From contig JANTGL010000110.1 of NCBI GenBank assembly GCA_024762915.1, positions 1 to 8,488 of the forward strand: a stretch of 8,488 nucleotides of DNA, in the 5' to 3' direction. The translations under genes were made by a program, and so were the position numbers. Shown in pieces: positions 1-6,881 of this stretch (position 1 is its first letter; each line of letters opens with the position of its first letter). Below the pieces are notes generated by a model that was not told where the DNA came from, did not search any database, and was given only the letters and a program-made list of their open reading frames with translations. The stretch comes from Bacteroidales bacterium. Lineage in GTDB: Bacteria > Bacteroidota > Bacteroidia > Bacteroidales > JAADGE01.

Positions 1-385
1 TATTGTTCACGGGTAAAATAAAACTGCCGATTATCATTTTGGATTTTGAAATATTATTAATGATGGTATTTAGTTTTTGAATATTTAGATTTGATATAAA
101 AATATAATCAATGGTTTTATACTTCGGGAAAAGTATTGCATCATTATTTTTATTTGTAATAAGGTAATGTTTGATGTTTTGATCATCAATATATCGAAAC
201 ATTGAAAAATTAAAAACAGTTTCTGTGCCTTTAATTTCTTTATTAAAATCTTCCGTTTTAGAAAAATTTAATCCTGTCAGATTATTTAGCGACCAAACAA
301 CTTGAATATCTTTAAAATGAGAAGAAATCCCGATAAAATTTTTCGGAAAATCAGATAATGTGCTGAGTTTTATTTTTTTTTTCAA
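1..385 (-). CDS. IPExxxVDY family protein (3' end cut by window edge)
   Basis: This is an open frame of 128 codons running off the left edge. No ATG is available: an in-frame stop lies at 401-403 and the only usable start is the TTG at 383-385, two bases after the rnc stop codon. The product begins with a lysine-rich stretch (KKKIKLS), then GISSHFKDIQVVWSLNN, a central FNFSMFRYIDDQN segment, HYLITNK, and FPKYKTIDYIFI at about residues 86-97. This order matches my memory of the Bacteroidota IPExxxVDY family, small proteins of unknown function usually encoded just after rnc. The naming motif is degenerate here: Phe-Pro-Lys replaces Ile-Pro-Glu and Ile-Asp-Tyr replaces Val-Asp-Tyr. No signal peptide or membrane helix is visible, so it is probably cytoplasmic. 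Tight spacing implies co-transcription and perhaps translational coupling with rnc. Family assignment is fairly sure; function is unknown. Confidence 0.8.
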   Translation of the reverse strand, partial: MKKKIKLSTLSDFPKNFIGISSHFKDIQVVWSLNNLTGLNFSKTEDFNKEIKGTETVFNFSMFRYIDDQNIKHYLITNKNNDAILFPKYKTIDYIFISNLNIQKLNTIINNISKSKMIIGSFILPVNN

Positions 386-387
386 TG

Positions 388-1113
388 TTATAAGATAAAA
401 TTACCTTCTTTTATTTTATTTAATGCTTCTTCCGATGCAAATTGTTCAGCTGTTTTTTTTGAGATTCCTGTTCCTTTGCTGACAACTTTACCGTTAATTA
501 AAAGTTGAGAAATAAATTCTTTTGATGTTTCGGAAACCGCTTCCGTTAAAAATTCAATCGGAATTTTATATTTCTGAGACCATTCTATAATTCGACTTTT
601 AAAATTGTCATTTACAAATCTAAGTTTATTTAAATCAATATGTTCTACCATTATTTTTTGCAAAACAAATTGTTTAACATACTTAAACCCTCGGTCTAAA
701 TAGATGGCTCCTATGATTGCTTCAAAAGCATCTTCATAGATTCGCTCGGTAATATTTTTTTTAGATTTGCTGACGATTAAAGAATCGAGATGAATTTTTT
801 TAGCTAATTCAGTCAGTTTTTTTCCGTTGACAATTTTTGTGCGCATTTGAGTTAAAAAACCTTCATCAGCAGACGGAAAGCGTTTAAATAGAAGTTCGCT
901 GATGGCAGCATCCAAAATGGCATCACCCAAAAATTCCAATCGTTCGTTATTAATATCAGAACCTTTTAAGCAAGGGTGAGGAATTACAGATTTAGGGGTA
1001 AGGGCTAAAATATAGTAAGATAAGTTTTTTGGCTTAAAACCCAATAACCTCCATAGCGAAAGTGCTGTGGCTCTGTCGTAACATTTTTCTTGTTGTCTTT
1101 TAAAAAGAGACAC
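388..1113 (-). CDS. rnc: Ribonuclease III
   Basis: A 241-residue endonuclease that cuts double-stranded RNA in rRNA maturation and mRNA turnover, acting as a cytoplasmic homodimer. The RNase III signature NERLEFLGD lies at residues 56-64 and supplies acidic residues E57, E60 and D64. The second acidic pair is D128 and E131 in YEDAFEAIIG. A double-stranded RNA-binding domain occupies about residues 170-236, ending in a KKTAEQFASEEAL helix. All four metal-site acids are present, so the enzyme should be active. The start is GTG at 1111-1113; the next Met (residue 90) is inside the catalytic domain, and the roughly 25 residues before it resemble the N-terminal helix of Bacteroidota RNase III. It begins 8 bases after the fabF stop, so it is clearly in the same operon. 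The usual ALTHKS-like turn reads ALTPKS, a small departure of unknown effect. Confidence 0.96.
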   Translation of the reverse strand: MSLFKRQQEKCYDRATALSLWRLLGFKPKNLSYYILALTPKSVIPHPCLKGSDINNERLEFLGDAILDAAISELLFKRFPSADEGFLTQMRTKIVNGKKLTELAKKIHLDSLIVSKSKKNITERIYEDAFEAIIGAIYLDRGFKYVKQFVLQKIMVEHIDLNKLRFVNDNFKSRIIEWSQKYKIPIEFLTEAVSETSKEFISQLLINGKVVSKGTGISKKTAEQFASEEALNKIKEGNFIL

Positions 1114-1121
1114 CGGAGATA

Positions 1122-2375
1122 TTATTTTTCAAACTTTTTAAATACGAGTGAAGCATTATGACCGCCAAAACCGAATGTATTACTTAATGCAGCTTTAACT
1201 TCGCGTTTTTTTGTTTTGTTAAAAGTGAAATCAAGTTTCGAATCAATATTAGGGTCTAACTCAAAATGATTAATTGTCGGGGGAATTTGGTTATGAGTTA
1301 TGGCCATAACGGAAGCAATTGCTTCCAATGCTCCTGTAGCGCCAAGTAAATGCCCGGTCATTGATTTTGTGGAACTTATACTTAAATTATAAGCATGTTT
1401 GCCAAAAACATTTAAAACCGCTTTGGTTTCGGCTAAATCACCTAATCCGGTTGATGTACCGTGTAAGTTAACATAGTCAATATCTTCCGGTTTTAAATTT
1501 GCATCATCAACAGCACTTTTCATAACAACGGTTGCACCTCTGCCTTCCGGATGCGGAGCGGTAATGTGATTTGCATCAGCACTCATTCCGCCGCCTGCAA
1601 ATTCTGCATATATTTTTGCACCGCGTTTTATTGCATGTTCGTATTCTTCTAATATTAATGCGGCACCGCCATCGCCCATAACAAATCCGTCTCTGCCTAT
1701 ATCAAAAGGTCGGGAAGCAGTTTTAGGGTCATCGTTTCTGGTTGAAATGGCGCGCATGGCATTAAACCCGCCGACACCTGCTTCAGTTACGGCATGTTCA
1801 GAACCTCCGGAAATAAAAATATCGGCTTTTCCCAGTCGAATGTAATTATATGCATCTATTAATGCATGAGAAGAAGATGCACAAGCGGAAACGGTGGCAA
1901 AATTTGGTCCGCGAAAATCATATTTTATGGATATATGCCCTGCGGCAATATCAGCAATCATTTTAGGAATAAAAAAGGGATTGAAGTGCGGTGTGAAATC
2001 ATTTTGAACATATTCGGTAATTTCATCTTTAAATGTTTGTAAACCTCCGATTCCCGAACCCCAAATAACACCTGCTCTGTCTTTATTCAATACGTCAAGG
2101 TTAATACCGGCATCTTTAACGGCTTCTTCCGCAGCAATCATGGCAAATTGTGTAAATTTGTCCATTTTTCTTGCTACCGGTTTTTTGAAATATTTTAACG
2201 GATCATAGTTTTTAACTTCACAAGCAAAGTGTGTTTTAAATTTGCTTGCATCAAAACTGGTAATAGGAGCAGCACCGCTGACACCTTTAATCATATTTCC
2301 CCACGTTTCGGTTAAATTATGACCGAGCGCATTAATTGTTCCCATACCGGTAACAACTACACGTTTTAATTCCAT
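1122..2375 (-). CDS. fabF: Beta-ketoacyl-[acyl-carrier-protein] synthase II
   Basis: A 417-residue condensing enzyme of type II fatty acid synthesis. It joins malonyl-ACP to a growing acyl-ACP with release of CO2 in the cytoplasm. It has the full thiolase fold and normal family length. The Cys-His-His triad is visible: C165 in VSACASSSHAL, H305 in NLHGTST and H342 in KSMTGHLLGATGA, with the conserved K337 just before the last. The C-terminal NTFGFGGHNASLVF is the usual glycine-rich end. The ATG start gives the standard ELKRVVVTGMG opening. FabF is preferred over FabB because of the overall motif set and its position directly after acpP. One oddity is HGTSTGLGD where many homologues have HGTSTPLGD or HGTSTPAGD (Gly310 for Pro); the catalytic His is unaffected. 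It is transcribed from acpP across a 67-base gap that holds a hairpin, and rnc follows 8 bases downstream. Confidence 0.97.
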   Translation of the reverse strand: MELKRVVVTGMGTINALGHNLTETWGNMIKGVSGAAPITSFDASKFKTHFACEVKNYDPLKYFKKPVARKMDKFTQFAMIAAEEAVKDAGINLDVLNKDRAGVIWGSGIGGLQTFKDEITEYVQNDFTPHFNPFFIPKMIADIAAGHISIKYDFRGPNFATVSACASSSHALIDAYNYIRLGKADIFISGGSEHAVTEAGVGGFNAMRAISTRNDDPKTASRPFDIGRDGFVMGDGGAALILEEYEHAIKRGAKIYAEFAGGGMSADANHITAPHPEGRGATVVMKSAVDDANLKPEDIDYVNLHGTSTGLGDLAETKAVLNVFGKHAYNLSISSTKSMTGHLLGATGALEAIASVMAITHNQIPPTINHFELDPNIDSKLDFTFNKTKKREVKAALSNTFGFGGHNASLVFKKFEK

Positions 2376-2400
2376 AAATGATGTTTTTCGTTTAATTAAA

Positions 2401-2436
2401 GAGAAAAAGGATTACGGCATTCGTCGCAATCCTTTT
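2401..2436 (-). terminator. Hairpin with T-run between acpP and fabF (possible partial terminator)
   Basis: The inverted repeat pairs 2405-2413 with 2428-2436 without mismatch (AAAAGGATT against AATCCTTTT). It continues inward past one G-U wobble (minus strand) through 2415-2418 with 2423-2426, leaving a short loop near 2419-2422; one inner C/A mismatch is present. Read on the minus strand, the stem is followed by TTTTTCTCTTT, the layout of an intrinsic terminator. On the plus strand the following bases are not T-rich, so it acts in the acpP direction if at all. It lies after the acpP stop and before fabF. Because acpP is normally needed at much higher levels than fabF, partial termination or 3'-end protection of the acpP mRNA is a reasonable inference. 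Confidence 0.65.
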
Positions 2437-2442
2437 ATCAAT

Positions 2443-2679
2443 TTATTTTGAATTCTCTTCGATATAGCTTACTGCGTTACCGACGGTTGCAATAGTTTCA
2501 GCTTTATCATCAGGAATAGCGATATTAAATTCTTTTTCGAATTCCATGATTAACTCAACAGTATCAAGTGAGTCTGCACCTAAGTCGTCAGTGAAACTGG
2601 CTTCTAATGTTACTTCACTTTCTTCAACACCTAATTTGTCTACAATAATTGCTTTAACTCTTGAGGCAATGTCTGACAT
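2443..2679 (-). CDS. acpP: Acyl carrier protein
   Basis: A 78-residue acidic carrier protein that holds growing acyl chains on a 4'-phosphopantetheine arm during fatty acid synthesis. The attachment serine is S37 in the GADSLDTVELIM motif at the start of helix II, the surface recognised by FabF and other partner enzymes. The remaining helices read normally through EFEKEFNIAIPDDKAETI to the C-terminal VGNAVSYIEE. Length and composition are typical. It is the first gene of the acpP-fabF-rnc-IPExxxVDY run, with a 228-base AT-rich non-coding stretch upstream that must contain the operon promoter. Its ATG is preceded by an A/T-rich leader without a clear Shine-Dalgarno sequence, as is common in Bacteroidota. 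Confidence 0.98.
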   Translation of the reverse strand: MSDIASRVKAIIVDKLGVEESEVTLEASFTDDLGADSLDTVELIMEFEKEFNIAIPDDKAETIATVGNAVSYIEENSK

Positions 2680-2721
2680 AATACTAAATTTTAATTAATA
2701 AATAAATGATTTTGTGAAATG

Positions 2722-2729
2722 CAAAGAAA
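2722..2729 (-). promoter_or_regulatory. Candidate -7 box of the acpP operon promoter
   Basis: On the minus strand these bases read TTTCTTTG, five of six matches to the Bacteroidota -7 consensus TAnnTTTG, about 43 bases before the acpP start codon. The expected -33 region falls in the T-tract at 2741-2753, so no TTTG element at the right spacing is seen. The T-tract could act as an UP-like element. The placement is reasonable for a highly expressed gene, but the call rests on one short box. Confidence 0.4.
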
Positions 2730-2740
2730 ATTAATTCTTC

Positions 2741-2753
2741 AAAAAAAAAAAAA
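2741..2753. repeat. Homopolymer A tract (13 bases)
   Basis: Thirteen consecutive A residues on the plus strand (T on the strand transcribed toward acpP), within the non-coding stretch 2680-2907 between the kinase gene and acpP. It is the longest homopolymer I noticed in the window. It ends 11 bases before the candidate -7 box, so it would overlap the upstream promoter region. Apart from this tract and the candidate -7 box, I see no structure in 2680-2907. Confidence 0.8.
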
Positions 2754-2907
2754 TTATTAACTGTTTATCTGAATAATCAGTATTTTGGATGTTTAAATTA
2801 TTAGATTTTAAAATGTTGATTTATTGAATTATAATGGTAATTACTTTGAATAAAATTTAACAATTTTTAACGACTGAAATATTGTAATTCTTCATGAATT
2901 GCCGAAT

Positions 2908-3993
2908 TTAGTATAAATCAATGCATAATTCAGTAATAAACTGAGAATCATTTATTTGTGTGCCCAATCGGAATTTCTGAGGATATTGAAGTTCCAGACG
3001 TTTCCTCAGATTTGATAAGCCGATGCCTTCACCCGTATGATTGTTTTCTCCGTTTAAACTGTTCGTGACCGTTAAATTAAATCTGCTGTCATCTGATACA
3101 TTAATATAAATTTTTACAAATCCCTTACCGACATTTTTATCTAATCCGTGTTTAAATGCGTTTTCAATTACAGGAAGAATAAGCAATGGGGCAATATGTA
3201 TTTCGGAAGGTTCACCTTCAGTTTTAATACTGATGTTTACTTTGTCATCATACCTTATTTTTTGTAAATCAATATAGTCTTTAATGTTATCAATTTCTTT
3301 AGAAAGTTCAATTTTAGGAACATTACATTCATACAAAACATAATCAAGCAAAGAGGATATTTTTAAGACAACTTCCGGAGCTTTTGATGATTTCTCAAGC
3401 GTTAAACTGTATAAATTATTTAATGCATTAAATAAAAAATGCGGATTTATTTGAGCTTTCAGATATTTTAATTCTGCTTCTTTTAATTGAAGTTTGATTT
3501 CCAACTTTTCATTTATTAAGTTTTGTTGTCTTTTTTGAGATTTATACCATATTTTAGCTAATTTAATGGTTGTGGCAACACCTGTTATCATCAGTTTAAT
3601 GGTTAATGCAATTAAGATGCTTCGTTTAAGGTATTCAAAAAAAGAAGGAATCAGTTTATCCGTACCCAATCTGCTGAGATACATCCCGTAATATTGCAGA
3701 GGCATTGTAACGGCAATCATTAAAAATATAAAGAAAATAAAAAAATATATCGTAAAACTGATATATTTTCTTTTCATCAAGAACTTTGGAATTAAAAAAT
3801 ACAAAGTAAAATAAACGGCAAGGATGTCCGTAGGAAAGAAAAATAATAAATCATGTAACAGTGTATCAATAAAAGAATTATTATTTAAATAGGAACTTAC
3901 GGAATCATAAAAAACGCTTAAAACAACCCAAAACAGAACATGATATCCGATTCTGACAAAATTTATTTTTTTTATTTTAGCTGTAAGAGACAT
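2908..3993 (-). CDS. LytS/YehU-type sensor histidine kinase (orphan)
   Basis: A 361-residue inner-membrane kinase. The N-terminal half has about four hydrophobic segments (near residues 15-35, 45-70, 78-105 and 122-145), with the LIPKFLMKRKY motif after the second that I associate with this Bacteroidota kinase group. A charged, probably coiled-coil linker (about 150-180) leads to the His_kinase domain: the H-box QINPHFLFNALNNL has H185 as the likely phosphorylated residue. The ATP-binding half shows the N-box PVIENAFKHG with N278 and a GEGIGLSNLRKRL glycine box at 321-333. No extracellular sensor domain is present, so the signal is probably sensed in or at the membrane. Family members normally phosphorylate a LytTR response regulator encoded next door; none is in this window, as acpP follows downstream and a divergent DUF5916 gene lies upstream. 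The ATG start is well placed after a candidate promoter. Confidence 0.92.
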   Translation of the reverse strand: MSLTAKIKKINFVRIGYHVLFWVVLSVFYDSVSSYLNNNSFIDTLLHDLLFFFPTDILAVYFTLYFLIPKFLMKRKYISFTIYFFIFFIFLMIAVTMPLQYYGMYLSRLGTDKLIPSFFEYLKRSILIALTIKLMITGVATTIKLAKIWYKSQKRQQNLINEKLEIKLQLKEAELKYLKAQINPHFLFNALNNLYSLTLEKSSKAPEVVLKISSLLDYVLYECNVPKIELSKEIDNIKDYIDLQKIRYDDKVNISIKTEGEPSEIHIAPLLILPVIENAFKHGLDKNVGKGFVKIYINVSDDSRFNLTVTNSLNGENNHTGEGIGLSNLRKRLELQYPQKFRLGTQINDSQFITELCIDLY

Positions 3994-4012
3994 AAAAATA
4001 TATTCAATTATA

Positions 4013-4042
4013 CAAAGTTATGCATATTTTATAAAATTTAAA
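4013..4042 (-). promoter_or_regulatory. Candidate promoter of the LytS-type kinase gene
   Basis: Minus-strand TAACTTTG at 4020-4013 matches all fixed positions of the Bacteroidota -7 box TAnnTTTG. A weak -33 box, TTTA at 4042-4039, lies 18 bases upstream. Transcription would begin a few bases further on, giving a short leader before the ATG at 3993. The -7 box is persuasive and the -33 box is not. Confidence 0.55.
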
Positions 4043-4182
4043 GGAATTTCTAAAAATGACCGTTTGTTCCGTATAAACATAAGATTAATACTTATTAAAT
4101 GCATTCGGCAAATTAAACATGTTGTTTGGTCTTATAAAACAGATTTTTTACATAATTTTTTCATAAACACAATTTTATGTCA

Positions 4183-4190
4183 GATATTTG
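4183..4190 (+). promoter_or_regulatory. Weak candidate -7 box for the DUF5916 gene
   Basis: GATATTTG matches five of six fixed positions of TAnnTTTG and lies 34 bases before the ATG at 4225. No proper TTTG -33 box is found 19-21 bases upstream, only a T-run near 4155-4160. It is the best match I found in the 231-base divergent region. That region also holds a short palindrome, AACATGTT at 4116-4123, which could be an operator or chance. Nothing else is evident between 3994 and 4224. Confidence 0.25.
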
Positions 4191-4224
4191 TTAATTATAT
4201 ATGTCATTTTAATAACAGAAGTAA

Positions 4225-6855
4225 ATGAAACACTTTTTAACAATAGTAATACTGTCTGTTCTATCCGTTTCCGGAATGTCGCAGAATAAATCCTATACAA
4301 CACAAAAGATTAAAGAACATCAAATTAAAATTGACGGTTCCTTAAACGAAACAGAATGGAAAAATGCCGAAGAAGGGAAAGATTTTATACAATTTGAACC
4401 TACTGAAAAAGCACAACCAAGCCAAAAAACAACATTTAAGATTTTATATGATGAAAATAATATCTATGTTGCCCTAATGGCTTATGATACCGACCCGACA
4501 AAAATTGAAAACAGAATGTCAAGACGTGACAGTTGGGAAGGAGATTTGGCCGTTGTTCAAATTGACAGTTATTATGATAAAAAAACAGCATTTGTTTTTG
4601 CCGTCAATGCTGCAGGTGTCAGAAGTGATGCCATTACGTCAAATGATAATTTAAATAATGATGATCCGACATGGGATCCCATCTGGACGGCCAAAACATC
4701 AAAAACAGAATACGGTTGGTGTGCTGAAATGAAAATACCCTTAAGCCAATTACGATTCAGTAAAAAAGAACATCAAATATGGGGTTTACAAGTCGGAAGA
4801 TTCTTATTCAGAAATAATGAATGGGATATATGGCAATTTGTGTCAAAAGAACAATCCGGGTGGGTAAGCCGTTTCGGAACATTAGAAGGGCTAACAAACT
4901 TAAAACCTAAAAGGCAAATTGAAATTGCTCCTTTTGCTTCTGTCAAATTTGAAAAATATGAAAAAGAAGAAGGAAATCCTTTTGCCGACGGACTTGATTG
5001 GGTCTATAACGCCGGTGTTGACGGCAAAATCGGAATTACGAATGATTTAACCCTAAACTTTGCCGTAAATCCTGATTTCGGACAAGTGGAAGCTGATCCT
5101 TCTGAAGTTAATTTAACAGCTTTTGAAACGTTTTTCTCTGAAAAAAGGCCTTTTTTTGTTGAAGGCAGTAATATTACTGATTATCAATTAACACCCGGAG
5201 GCAGTCCGTGGTCGCAAGATAATCTTTTTTATTCCAGGAGAATAGGAAGAAGTCCGCAATATTATATTTATGATGATTTATCCGAGAACGAATATGCAAA
5301 AGTGCCTGAAAATACAAGTATCTTGGGTGCATTAAAACTAACGGGAAAAACAAAAAACGGAGTATCTGTCGGAATAGTAGAAAGTTTTACGAAAAATGAA
5401 TTTGCTGAAATTGACAGTTTCGGAAACAGACGAAAAGTACTTGTTGAACCCTATACAAATTATTTTTCGGGACGATTACAAAAAGATTTGAAGGAAGGGA
5501 ATACAATAATCGGAGGAATGATAACTTCAGTTAATCGATTTAAAGTTGAAGAACAGTTAGATTTTTTAAATAAAAATGCGTATTCCGGAGGGATGGATTT
5601 TATGCAATATTTTAAAGATAAGAAATATTTTTTATCTGTTAAAGGAGCCGGAAGCTATATTAACGGTACTCCGAATGCAATTTCCGAACAACAATTATCT
5701 TCTCGCCGATATTATCAAAGACCGGACGCTGATTATTTGGTTTATGACAGCACTTTAACAAGTTTATCCGGTTGGGGAGGAAATTTGACGGTCGGTAAAC
5801 AAAGCATGAAAGGTTTAGGGTACGGTTTTAATTTGTCCTTGCGTTCTCCGGGATTTGAGTTGAATGATGTCGGTTATTTACGAAGAGCAAATTCGATTTT
5901 CCATTTTGTGTGGGTAAATTATAATATAACGGAACCGTTTTCTGTTTTCAGATCCGTAAATTTCAGCACAAATGAATGGTCCGGATGGGATTTCGGCGGT
6001 ATCAGTACCTTTTGGGGCGGAAATATCAGCGGCAGAGCTCAATTTAAAAATTTATGGTCAGTACGAATTAATGCGACTAAGGAAAGATACAATATTGATA
6101 ATACACTTTTAAGGGGAGGTCCTTCAATAAGAACACCCGGCAGTTTTAATTATGGTTTTAATTTTGGTACAAATTCAACTAAAAAAATCAAAGTTTTTGC
6201 GGGATTTCATGATAATTACGGAGGAAATAACTCAAGCAGAAGCTACGGGGTATACGGACAAATTTCATATCAACCGTTAAATGTTTTATCATTGAGTTTG
6301 TCTCCGAGTTATTTTTTTAATAATACGGAATTACAATATGTTGAAACAACGGAATTTTCAGGAACGGACAGATACTTATTTGCTGAGATGAATCAAAAAA
6401 CATTTGCGTTGACTTTACGAATTAATTATAATATTACGCCCGATTTTACCATCCAATATTACGGTGCTCCTTTTGTAAGTGCGGCGATCTATTCTGATTA
6501 TAAGAAAATAACGGAAGCTAAAGCCGAACATTATCCGGATCGATTTGAAAGCTTTTCAGGCAATCAAATAAATTATTTTGCTGATGATGAAATGTATGGT
6601 ATTGATGAATCAGGCGGCGAAAATTATGATTATTACATCGGATACCCTGATTTTAATTACAGACAGTTTCGTTCAAATTTAGTATTACGTTGGGAATATA
6701 AAGCCGGTTCTTTATTCTATTTTGTTTGGACACAAGAAAACACGGATTATATTTCAGACGGCGATTTTAATTTAGGCGAAAGTTTTAAAAATATGTTTAA
6801 AGTCAATCCGCGTGATGTATTTATGATTAAATTTTCGTATCGGTTTATTTTGTAA
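4225..6855 (+). CDS. DUF5916 family outer-membrane protein with N-terminal CBM9-like domain
   Basis: An 876-residue exported protein. The first 20 residues form a signal peptide (Lys2, a hydrophobic core and SGMSQ, with likely cleavage near residue 20). Residues about 33-205 form a beta-sandwich resembling carbohydrate-binding family 9 (opening KIDGSLNETEWKNAE, then YDENNIYVALMAYDTDP and WCAEMKIPLSQLRF). From about 230 onward is the DUF5916 domain, with the conserved block NPDFGQVEADPSEVNLTAF at 282-300 and FFSEKRPFFVEG at 303-314. The rest is rich in alternating aromatic/polar strands (for example LRINYNITPDF) and ends in a strand-like IKFSYRFIL, consistent with a beta-barrel in the outer membrane. 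Function is unknown for the family; a role in binding or handling a glycan or other surface ligand is only inferred from the CBM9-like fold. It is transcribed alone, divergent from the kinase and convergent with the response regulator 26 bases downstream. No TonB box or SusC/SusD neighbour is seen. Confidence 0.9.
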   Translation: MKHFLTIVILSVLSVSGMSQNKSYTTQKIKEHQIKIDGSLNETEWKNAEEGKDFIQFEPTEKAQPSQKTTFKILYDENNIYVALMAYDTDPTKIENRMSRRDSWEGDLAVVQIDSYYDKKTAFVFAVNAAGVRSDAITSNDNLNNDDPTWDPIWTAKTSKTEYGWCAEMKIPLSQLRFSKKEHQIWGLQVGRFLFRNNEWDIWQFVSKEQSGWVSRFGTLEGLTNLKPKRQIEIAPFASVKFEKYEKEEGNPFADGLDWVYNAGVDGKIGITNDLTLNFAVNPDFGQVEADPSEVNLTAFETFFSEKRPFFVEGSNITDYQLTPGGSPWSQDNLFYSRRIGRSPQYYIYDDLSENEYAKVPENTSILGALKLTGKTKNGVSVGIVESFTKNEFAEIDSFGNRRKVLVEPYTNYFSGRLQKDLKEGNTIIGGMITSVNRFKVEEQLDFLNKNAYSGGMDFMQYFKDKKYFLSVKGAGSYINGTPNAISEQQLSSRRYYQRPDADYLVYDSTLTSLSGWGGNLTVGKQSMKGLGYGFNLSLRSPGFELNDVGYLRRANSIFHFVWVNYNITEPFSVFRSVNFSTNEWSGWDFGGISTFWGGNISGRAQFKNLWSVRINATKERYNIDNTLLRGGPSIRTPGSFNYGFNFGTNSTKKIKVFAGFHDNYGGNNSSRSYGVYGQISYQPLNVLSLSLSPSYFFNNTELQYVETTEFSGTDRYLFAEMNQKTFALTLRINYNITPDFTIQYYGAPFVSAAIYSDYKKITEAKAEHYPDRFESFSGNQINYFADDEMYGIDESGGENYDYYIGYPDFNYRQFRSNLVLRWEYKAGSLFYFVWTQENTDYISDGDFNLGESFKNMFKVNPRDVFMIKFSYRFIL

Positions 6856-6881
6856 TTCCATTACAAATAAGGCTTGATTTT

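Noticed and set aside
2880..2900. AATTC-TTCAT-GAATT inverted repeat just after the kinase stop as a terminator
   Set aside because: A five-base A/T-rich stem without a following T-run on the minus strand is too weak to call.
5576..5758. 60-codon plus-strand open frame inside the DUF5916 gene
   Set aside because: It is a frame-shifted shadow of a gene with clear family motifs on both sides of it.
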